From the NCBI RefSeq assembly GCF_963924675.1, contig NC_089220.1, positions 59,964,639-60,028,638 on the forward strand: a stretch of DNA of 64,000 nucleotides. Direction: 5' to 3'. The position numbers and the translations under genes were made by a program. The DNA is from Phocoena phocoena (Eukaryota > Chordata > Mammalia > Artiodactyla > Phocoenidae). The notes below the pieces were generated by a model. The model was not told where the DNA came from, ran no database searches, and saw only the letters and a program-made list of their open reading frames with translations. Within the stretch, counting starts at the first letter, position 1; every line of letters starts with the position of its first letter. This document shows, one piece after another, positions 55,651 through 64,000 of this stretch.

Positions 55651-57360
55651 TGTGGTGATGATAAATGGTTATGTATCACCTATCTATATCCAAATATATT
55701 AGGGAAATTGAGAGAGAGAAGGGAAGCTCTCCTGAAGCCCTCATTATTAAATGAGATGATGGCGGGAGGAGTACATGAATAAGACTGGGGACACCTTACC
55801 TACCTGGGGACAGGTAGGTTTCTAGATGGAGGTGATGAGTTGAGCCATGGAAGCTGACTGAAGGTTGTAGTTGTGGAAAAGAGAGAGAGCCTGTCCATTC
55901 TGCTTCTTTCTCTTATTCCTACTGGTGAAGGACCCCTCCTTCTATCTAAAGCCATTCTTGTTCCCAGTGTTCTTTTGTTTGTTCCTCTCATCTTCCCAAG
56001 GAACTATTGATGACTTATGCTCTTCCATATGCAAGGTTCTGCCTCTAAAGAATAACACTGTTTAAATAATATCTCTTATAGATAATATTAAAATAATACT
56101 ATGTGTCCCGTTTGTTTATAAACAGCTGTGATTCTCAGTTTTTCCTTCTTATTAGCAGTGTGTGAACTTCATACCTCCCATTACATGTTTTTTTTATGTT
56201 ATCCCTATTTAGCAGGATAGTATCCTAGAACTGCTACAACTTTTGTACACCATTATACATATGAGGAAATAGTTCTAGAAAATAAAGCCATTTATAACCT
56301 TACTTCCTGCCTCTTATAGGTAATAGAAGTTTATGTCACGCATTTTAGTTTTGAATTGTTCTGAAGTCAGTTGCTAGCTGAACAGCCTTTTTTAAAAATT
56401 TAATTTTCTCCTGTATACTTTTAGGGCATGAAAAATCTAAAGAAGAAATATATTTCACAATGAGAGATTAGCTGTGACTTAATATTGTCTCCCAAATACA
56501 CTTTTGATCCCATAAACACTAGTTCACTCCTTTCCTGGTGGGGGAGGAGTTTCTCTCCATCCTAACCCATTTTTCTGCTGCTCTGCCATGTTCATTTTAT
56601 TCTCTCTAGGCACAGGTGAGGGTGACACTGAAGTTTACTTTTTTTTTTTTAACAAATGTGAAACAGATGTGGATAAGCTCGCAACTCAAATTTTCTTTGA
56701 AGGAGGAAATACATTTTTGCCTGCCAGATGTTATTAAGAGATTAAATAAATTCAAAAAACATATTTCTTTTAATAAAAAAATCCTATTTAGTTTCTAAAA
56801 GAAATGTATGCATATGTGTTATGCATTGTAAAAGATAGGTGGTACAGCTAACTGGGGAATGGATATTTGACCACTCTTCTCCAGCTATATAAAACTCTAT
56901 AAATGAGTGACAAGCAGATGGTGTCTCGTTATCTCCACCGGAGAGCCTTGAGTGTAGCCTGTAAGCCTTTGAATAGTCTGTTTTGTCTAAGTGAAAAACT
57001 TTCGAGCTTAGTCTTCCCCCCCCGCCTTTTTTCTTTCTTGCATAGATACATTCCTAGGCTGTATTAACTCTGAAGATCAAATTGATTCCTATCTCTATAC
57101 TTGGAAAATTGCTCACTTTGAGAATGACGATATAGATTTCACATTGTGGATTTGAAGTCACAATAAACAGCGTAGGAGTGGGAATTTGAAAAATAAAGTC
57201 AACAATAAATATGTCTAAAAATAATAAATGTCTATAACAGACACAGGCAAATTAATTAAGTAGAAGCTTATTCAGGTGGGTATTTTATGGGTTTTTGGAT
57301 GGCAAGGATTAGGCCCATTAAGCGTAGGGCCCATGCCTTACTCATCACCTGATTTTGTAC
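55651..57360. other. About 1.7 kb without recognisable gene or repeat
   Basis: Includes a T-run at 56,639-56,650 and short A/T-rich stretches. No coding or transposon signal. Confidence 0.42.
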
Positions 57361-57450
57361 TCCCCCGCCACACTCTTACACACACACACCACCTAGCACC
57401 ATGCCTGTCTAGAAGCAATTTCATTAAATTCATTGAATTATTGAAAATAA
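57361..57450 (+). repeat. Possible L2 3' trace (sense)
   Basis: 'cacctagcaccatgcctgtctagaagcaatttcattaaattcattgaattattg' resembles the L2 tail. A short CA run precedes it. Weak. Confidence 0.35.
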
Positions 57451-57831
57451 TTTGTTTTAGTTGATACTACATTTGAACTTTTGCTGCATTGGATTCTTAT
57501 GGTTAATCTCAATGCATCATGAAACATGCTTATGCTTAAATTTATGATGTCTGCACAGCTTAAAATTTCTAAAGAGAATTCTGTTTTGATGTAGCCTTTT
57601 AATAAAAGTATCAATTACAGGCATTTCTAAGTATAGTTCAGATTTCATAATTCTGTAAGCCTTTATATGTAAATGAATGAGCAAATAAAATAATTCCTGA
57701 CCTACTCCAGTGCTAGTGGAAGACCCAGAATATTAAAAATTTACCATCATATTCAGATCAGTAGCATTGGGTCTATCCCACACTGTATTAGTCAGCTCAG
57801 GCTGCTATAACAAAATACTATAGACTGGGTG

Positions 57832-58090
57832 GTTTAAACCAGGGGTCCCCAACCCCCTGGGCCGCAGACTGCTACCAGTCCACAGCCTTTTAGGAACTGG
57901 ACCACACAGCAGGAGGTGACTGGTGGGCAAGCAAGTGAAGCTTCATCTGCCACTCCCTATTGCTCCCCATCGCTAGCATTACTGCCTGAACCACCCCCCC
58001 CCCACACACACACACACCTGTGTGTAGAAAAATTGTCTTCCGGGAAACTGGTCCCTTGTGCCAAGAAGATTGGAGACTGCTGGTTTAAAC
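57832..58090. mobile_element. MER1-type hAT-Charlie MITE with exact 8-bp TSD
   Basis: The TSD 'gtttaaac' is at 57,832-57,839 and 58,083-58,090. Element 57,840-58,082 starts 'caggggtccccaac' and ends 'attggagactgctg', imperfect inverted repeats. The interior has 'ggaactggaccacacagcaggaggtgac' and 'gaaactggtcccttgtgcc'. Removing it restores an uninterrupted MaLR LTR. A C-run and CA repeat have grown inside (57,991-58,017). Confidence 0.88.
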
Positions 58091-58239
58091 AACAGAAATT
58101 TATTTCTCACAGTTCTGGAAGCTGGGAAGTCCAAGATCAAGGTGCTGGCCAATTCAGTTCCTGGTGAGGGCTCTCTTCCCGCCTTTCAGGTGGCTGCCTC
58201 CTCTCTGTGTTCTCACATGGCCTTTACTCAGTGTATGCG

Positions 58240-58263
58240 CACACACACACACACACACACACA
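58240..58263. repeat. (CA)12 microsatellite
   Basis: Uninterrupted CA/AC dinucleotides inside the MaLR LTR. Confidence 0.93.
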
Positions 58264-58440
58264 GCTTTCACTGCTCTTTGGTGTCTTATAAGAGCACTAA
58301 TTGCATCAAGAAGGCTCCACCTTCATGGCCTCTTCCATCCTAATTACCTCCTAAAGGCCTCATTTCTGAGTATCATCCCATTGGGGGCATCAGCGTGTAA
58401 ATTCTGGGGGTCTGGGGCACAAACCCTCAGGCAGAGCTCA

Positions 58441-59929
58441 TTTTTTATATATCTATTGCCACTCTCCCGACTTCAAGTCAGCTTCTGTTGCCTTGACATT
58501 CATGCTGACCCATAAAATGAGCTAAGAGAAAAAAAATAATTGGTGAATGAGGAGAATGAAATGAAAGTACAGTGTTGGAACAATGTTAAGTTAGATGATG
58601 GCTGGGAGTAGAACCAATGAAGAGGCCAGATGTTATTAACCAATGAAAAAAATTTAAAGTAAAATCCAAAAGCATATGAGGCTTAGTCAGACAAAGAATA
58701 ACAATCGGTGTACTGAAGTTGTATTGAGATGCTTGCTAAGGGACTTCGGAAGCAGCCTGTCAGATGCCACCAAGGCAGATAACAGCTCCAGGGATGGATG
58801 GTCAGGGGTACCCATGGCGCTTCTCTGGCAATATATCAGATATGTGTGGGGTCTGGGTGCTAGGAGGTGCTTTCCCCTCTTCCCTGGGATCATCTGACAC
58901 TGAAGGATCCCAAGTCCATGTCTGTGTGGTTGTTCACTAGTTATGGTAGCCATGATACCCCAGCAGTTGCTTTGTTTCAATAGTTCAGGCAAATGCAGCC
59001 TGAGGAGCATCTTCTTAAACCTCTGAGGTTACTCTGTCTAGGGTATGAAGACAGCCCATTAGCTAAGATTTTTTACCCTGGCTCTGTAGTGATGACATGG
59101 ACATTGGGATTCTGAGTGTGGCTGCAGGGATGTGCAGCCTCTGTCAGTGAGAACATCGTACACAATATTTTAACATGATAATATAGTTAGTGCAGCGATG
59201 TTTCCACTAGATAAAACTTCTGGAAATCTTTGTCAGTCCTAATAGTTCCTCTAGACCTAATAGGACACCAGAATATTATTTCTAATGTGATTTGTCCAGC
59301 AAGATTTGAGTTTTCTTTCTTAACGTCATTGGTGCAAGCTACCATACCAGAGAAAGGCCAACCACAGGACAAGGATCAAAGAATTAAGTTAGTGAATCCT
59401 ACCCTTGGAATTCTTCCTGGAGCTAGTCTTTTTCTACTTGATTACTTGGTTTCTGGAATTAAAAGCCTGCAGTTGCGGTTAGGAAAAGCTACTGATGATT
59501 TAGTTACTGTGCTATTATCTACACTTATAATTACCTCTGTTAATGGGAAATTCTTTAGGTTAGGAATCATGTGTTATTCACCAGTGTATCTTAAGCATTT
59601 AGCGTTTTAATGAATGGAATAATCGTGAATGAGCTACATTTTTCTGAAAACAGAGGCAAGATTAGGTATCAAGAGAAAAGTTACAGTATTCATAATGTAT
59701 TCCTGACTCTGAGGCAAGTGAAAAAACCCATCCTTTCAAAACTGGGATCAGTGGCACGACATGTTCACATCAAAGGTTGTTTTCCTCCTCTCATTTCCTT
59801 TCAGTTTCCTGAAATGGGATGATTCTAATAATAGTAACAGATATCATATGGTTCATGCTTATTAGAGTTTAAGAACTGTGATATACACTTTAAATTACAC
59901 TAAAGATAATACTACTAGCAGTAGCTAAT
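58441..59929. other. Mostly unassigned; L2 trace at 59,553-59,630
   Basis: 'taggttaggaatcatgtgttattcaccagtgtatcttaagcattta...aatgaatggaat' resembles the sense L2 tail. A 126-codon plus-strand frame at 59,230-59,610 overlaps it and has no coding features. Confidence 0.4.
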
Positions 59930-60120
59930 AGTACTGAGCACTTGCTGTGTGCCAGGCACTAAGTGGTTTATATATAATAACTACTTAAGCTGTATCAGTC
60001 TCATATTGCAGACAAGGAAACTAAAGTACAGAGAAGAGGGCATGGACCAGTCAGCTGGTAGGTGTGGAGTCAGATATTGAACTTAGCCTCTGTGCTGGCT
60101 CTTTACCCTTTTGCAGTGCT
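59930..60120 (-). repeat. MIR SINE (antisense)
   Basis: 'ctgagcacttgctgtgtgccaggcactaagtgg', 'tcatattgcagacaaggaaactaaagtacagagaag' and 'ggtgtggagtcagatattgaac' are the reversed MIR order. Confidence 0.6.
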
Positions 60121-60277
60121 GTCTCCTATGAGCTATGCTACCTCCAAGGCTGTCACTGGCCTTTTTGGTCCTTTTGTGCAAATTAGAAGTGTGTCTTCCT
60201 CAGTTATAAGAAATATTATAAACAGAAAGCCATTCTTAGAAATTATGTAAATTGAATGATTAAATATAAAGTGATAG

Positions 60278-60616
60278 ATGTTTTGAATTTTTAAAAAATT
60301 TTATTTTATTTATTTTTGGCTGCATTGTGTCTTCGTTGCTTTCTCTAGTTGTGGCGAGCGGGAGCTACTGTTTGGTGTGGTGCGCGGCTTCTCTTGTTGT
60401 GGAGCACGGGGTCTAGGCACAAGGGCTTCAGTGGTTGTGGCGTGTGGGCTTCAGAAGTTATGGCGCATGGGCTTCAGAAGTTGTGGCGTACGGGCTTATT
60501 TGCTCTGCGGCATGTGGGATCTTCCCGGACCAGGGCTCGAACCCATGTCCCCTGCACTGGCAGGTGGATTCTTAACCACTGTGCCACCAGGGAAGCCCAA
60601 TGTTTTGAATTTTTAA
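60278..60616 (-). mobile_element. CHR-type SINE, long subtype, with perfect 17-bp TSD
   Basis: The TSD 'atgttttgaatttttaa' is at 60,278-60,294 and 60,600-60,616. The tail is A/T-rich on the left, and the right end is 'gtgccaccagggaagccc'. The B-box-like 'gggctcgaaccc' is at about 60,533. It contains an internal 23-bp tandem duplication (60,435-60,457, 60,458-60,480, partial 60,481-60,497). Confidence 0.93.
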
Positions 60617-60944
60617 TCAAACTTTGGAAAAATAGCCACTGGGATATAAAAATTTGTTTCAAAATATATATCTTGCTTTAATGGAAATTAAATTACTTAT
60701 GACAGATTGAATGCTTAGTTTCTCCAATGTCTCTTTTTCAATAGAAATGGTTCCTAGACTTGTGTGACATCTCTTTTGTGACATATTAGGCCTTAAGGAG
60801 TTTATACATTTTAATTTTATTTTTCCACTGGTGACTAACACTGGAAAAGTTAAATGTGTCCTGAGAGCTATAAAAGTATTTGGATATATATGTCTGGTAA
60901 ATTATTGCTGAAAGTATATTGTCATATATATATATATATTTTTT
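60617..60944. other. No gene recognised; short TA run at about 60,926
   Basis: A/T-rich flank with no features apart from 'atatatatatatat' near 60,927. Confidence 0.45.
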
Positions 60945-61745
60945 TCAAGATATTTATTCTTCTGTACATAATAGCCTTTGAAGAAAAATGTGGCCATACT
61001 ATACATGCTGTTACAGAATTTTTAAAAAATTATGGTAAATGAAATCTACCCTCTTAACAAAATTTTAAGTGTACTGTTCAGGATAGGCACAATGTGGTAC
61101 AGCAGATCTCTAGAACTTAATCACCTTGTATAACTAAAACTTTAAACCTATTTCCCCTTCCGTTAGTCCCTGGCAACCACCACTCTACTTTCTGCTTCTA
61201 GGTATCTGACTACTTTGGATACCTCATATATGTGGGATCATCAGTATTTGTCCTTCTGTGACTGGCTTATTCTCATAACAATGTCCTCAGGGTTTATCCA
61301 TATTGTCTCAAGTGGCAGGATTTCCTTCTTTTTTAAGGCTGAATGATATTCTATTGTATGCATACCACATTTTTAAAATTCATTCATCCATTGATAGACA
61401 TTTAGGTGTTTCCACATCTTGGCTATTGTAAATAAAGCTACAATGAACAAGTATTTCCTCTAGATCAAGATTTCAATTCCTTTTTTGGGATAAATACTCA
61501 AAAGTGGGATTGCTGGATATGTGGTAGTTCTATTTTTAATTTCTTGAGAAATCTTCAAACTCTTTTTCATAGCGGCTACACCATTTTGCATTCCTACCAA
61601 CAAGAAATGTACAAGGGTTCCAATTTCTCTGCATCCTTGCCAACACTTATCTTTTGTTGTTTTGATAATAGCCATCTCGACAGATATGAAGTGGTATTTC
61701 ATTGTGGTTTTTGATTTTCCCTGATGACTACTGATGTTGACATGA
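60945..61745 (-). mobile_element. L1M (L1MB-like) 3' fragment, antisense
   Basis: The 3'UTR words 'ctcttaacaaaattttaagtgtactgttcagg' and 'ccctggcaaccaccactctactttctg' come first. The reversed ORF2 C-terminus then follows ('gtgggattgctggatatgtggtag', 'gcattcctaccaacaag', 'gatgactactgatgttgac'). Start uncertain between 60,945 and 61,010. Confidence 0.7.
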
Positions 61746-61937
61746 AAAGATATACAGCATTACTAATCAATCACCAGAGAAATGTCATATTTTAATGAAT
61801 GCTTTAAGTGATTTTTCAAAAACAACTTAGTTACTGATTTCGCAACAATATTATAGTCATTAGTTAATATAAATTGTAAAATTTTACAAAGTTGCAGTAA
61901 TTCACACTTATCATAATTTTCAAATTATATATGTCAT

Positions 61938-62098
61938 TTGAACAGTACTTCTCAAACTGTAGTGTGCATTCAGCTCACCTGGAGATCATGTTAAAATGTA
62001 GATTCTAATTCAGTAGGTCTGGTGGGGCCTGATATTCTGTAATTCTAAGAATCTTCCAGTTAAAAGTGATGTTGCTGGTCCATGAACTATATTAGCAA
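61938..62098. mobile_element. MER20-like hAT MITE, opposite orientation to the copy at 46.3 kb
   Basis: 'cagtacttctcaaactgtagtgtgcattcagctcacctgg', 'ctaattcagtaggtctggtggggcctga' and 'gttgctggtccatgaac' match the other strand of the MER20-type element. The right terminus is eroded. Confidence 0.55.
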
Positions 62099-64000
62099 AT
62101 ATCTAGAACTATGAAGAGGCCATGATATTCTTCATTTTCATAAGCCTTTCTTTTAAAGACAATATTGTCATATCCAGTATAAGAAAAAATTGCTTTTGAA
62201 ACAGTTTTGGATCATAGCTAGGCTGATAGTGAGATTTATAGGTGAATTAAATCTTCTCCTTTTCCTGGTAATTCAGTGTTAGAGAAGCTGGTGTCAGAGT
62301 CAAGAAGGTCTGCAGCTGGTTCAACATCAATGATATAATTTTAGTAAACAGCATCGCTTCATGTTTCTTCAAAGAATTTCTTATCCCCTTTGATCCTTTG
62401 AAGGGTATCACTGATTAAATTTTGGTTCCTGCCCATTTTGCATATAGCATTAAATAATATTGATGTTGCAAGAGGCTAAAATATTTTAATGGCAGTTAAA
62501 TTTTGTACTGCCAGAATTTCCATAACAAAAAATAATCAATTGCCATATTAAGTCAGTGACAACATAGTAATATCCAATTTATACCTAAGTAATATTTACT
62601 TTGTGTATTATTGATGGGAAATGAATATTTGTTGTTAGGTAATAATTTATGTCATCATGAAAGTATTTCTAGATTTAAGTGAAGAACTCAGAAATATTAT
62701 TCTGATTCAGTAAGCAAATAGCAGCTGATATGAACTGCACTGTACAGCATCCCATTTAACCTGTGCACTAATACCAATAGAGAACTTTTGGGCTCACATT
62801 TTCAGATACTTACCTATCAGTACACTAGTCAGAGGTGTAATTTTTTGTGTAAAAACACAGGTTATTTTAGATGTTTGACCAGCAAGGCCTTTTGATTATC
62901 AGTTATGTTTGTTTGTTGTCAGGCAATGTTTGCAATATTCTGATTCTGTTAGAACAGCAGGCAGTGCTGCTATCTGCTAGAAAATTGTCAGTTAATAAAC
63001 CCATATTTTGAGTCAATAAAGTTAAATAAAAGTGTGACAAAATTGTCTATGGTATGAGTGATGCCTCTTGAATATGGAGCCCCTGGAAAGTGCATAAATG
63101 AACAACCCTGCATGGCAGCCCTGGCTGCTTCCTCAGCCTCTTTCACCCCAGGGCTGTTTTCTCACAGTGTCCCATATTAAGGCTGTGCTTGTACTGGTTG
63201 CATCATTCCTGGCATCTCCACTCTCCAAATTAACCTCAAGAATTCAGTCATAGAGAACTAGCTAGGACACTTGAAGTCTTTCCACAAGTAGCAGTGATAA
63301 ATCTGTTTAGGTTTTTATATGGAGGCCTCTTGGAGAGGGAGCTGCTGTTGGTAGGTTTTCCATCCATGGAGTCTGTAGGTCAGCTGTTGAGCAGAAAGAA
63401 GGGGAATTCATGCAGGTCTCTGCACAGCGATCTTTGCATTTAACAGCCCTTTTGTAGTAGCAGATAGGGGCCTATGTCTCAGGCTCTATAAATTTATCCA
63501 ATGACAGAGCAGATCCTACCACCACCCATTACTCCATGCAAAGGAAGTCTGAGCTGGAGTTCTTCCTTGCCCGAGGGCCACATCCTTGCAACATTTGGGC
63601 CACATTACATCTTGATTTTCATGTCACCTTGACTAGAAATGCCAGTTTGTGGTACCCGTATCATGTCTGGAAGGAACCTGTGGAATCACCTAGCCCAACC
63701 TCCTCTCCAGCGCAGGAATCCCCTTTCCAGCTTCCTTGAGTACCTCCCTTTTAGCTGAGGGTTTCCAGTGATGGGCTGCTCAATAGTCCATTTCATTTCA
63801 GTGCATTCCAGAGGCCCAGATCTATTTACTAGAAATATTGACCATATCTTAGATTCTCTTATTTGTCAGTTAATTAATTATTAGTTTCCTTGTAACTTTA
63901 TTCAAATTTTTTTTTTCTGAAACAGCAAAACTTTGATCCCCTTCATGTTTATCAAAGGTGAATTTAAAGTCCACATGTAGCTATAAAGAATATATAGAAG
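62099..64000. other. About 1.9 kb without recognisable gene; weak ancient-repeat trace near 63,680
   Basis: 'aatcacctagcccaacctcctc...caggaatcccctttccagcttccttgag' resembles an old dispersed mammalian repeat that I cannot name. Nothing coding is supported. Confidence 0.4.

Larger units (their letters stand above)
57785..58440 (-). mobile_element. MaLR-type LTR (MLT1/MST-like), antisense, hosting a MER1 and a CA repeat
   Basis: The left arm is 'tattagtcagctcaggctgctataacaaaatactatagactgggtgg'. It resumes after the nested element with 'aacagaaatttatttctcacagttctgg', then 'tcttataagagcactaa' and a right edge near 58,430. This is the same family as the copy at 15.5-16.0 kb but better preserved. 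Confidence 0.76.

Noticed and set aside
59230..59610. 126-codon open frame on the plus strand
   Set aside because: No domain, no splice or promoter context, and it overlaps an L2 trace. This length is expected by chance in AT-moderate mammalian DNA.

Overview
This is a stretch of mammalian nuclear genome, most likely from a whale or dolphin. The evidence is the repeat content. tRNA-derived CHR-type SINEs ending in the sequence read on the minus strand as GGGCTTCCCTGGTGGC are abundant, and several still carry near-perfect target-site duplications (TSDs). The L1 elements have cetartiodactyl 3' ends, and no Bov-B or Bov-tA elements were seen. The species call is inference. No host protein-coding exon, rRNA gene, functional tRNA gene or CRISPR array could be supported. 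All long reading frames belong to L1 or to an endogenous retrovirus (ERV).

Layout. (1) 1-3.4 kb: ancient L2, MIR and L1M relics. (2) 3.4-13.05 kb: one essentially full-length old L1 on the minus strand (about 7.2 kb of its own sequence). It has been broken by four later insertions: a 5'-truncated L1, a 5'-inverted L1, a 541-bp non-L1 insert with TSDs, and a CHR SINE. (3) 13.05-20.6 kb: older L1, MIR, MaLR LTR and MER5A pieces, a bare poly(T) tract bounded by a TSD, and several kilobases with nothing recognisable. (4) 20.6-28.7 kb: another old L1, then a broken class I (gammaretrovirus-like) provirus on the minus strand. It shows one LTR, integrase, RNase H, RT and gag remnants, no env and no second LTR, and contains two SINEs and a 200-N assembly gap. 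(5) 28.8-43.2 kb: a head-to-tail pile of minus-strand L1s, including a full-length 7.1-kb element at 36.1-43.2 kb with a GC-rich 5'UTR. (6) 43.2-64 kb: much poorer in L1, with scattered MIR, L2, MER20, MaLR, MER1 and CHR SINE copies, several microsatellites, a 32-bp minisatellite, and long stretches that look like single-copy intron or intergenic DNA.

The parts do not cooperate as a pathway. The interest lies in the insertion archaeology: repeated landing of L1s in the tails of earlier L1s in the same orientation, two twin-priming inversions, a tail-only insertion, exact TSDs that allow events to be ordered, and local tandem duplications. Almost all L1s and five of six SINEs point to the minus strand. 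If this is an intron, that bias would weakly favour a host transcript running on the plus strand.
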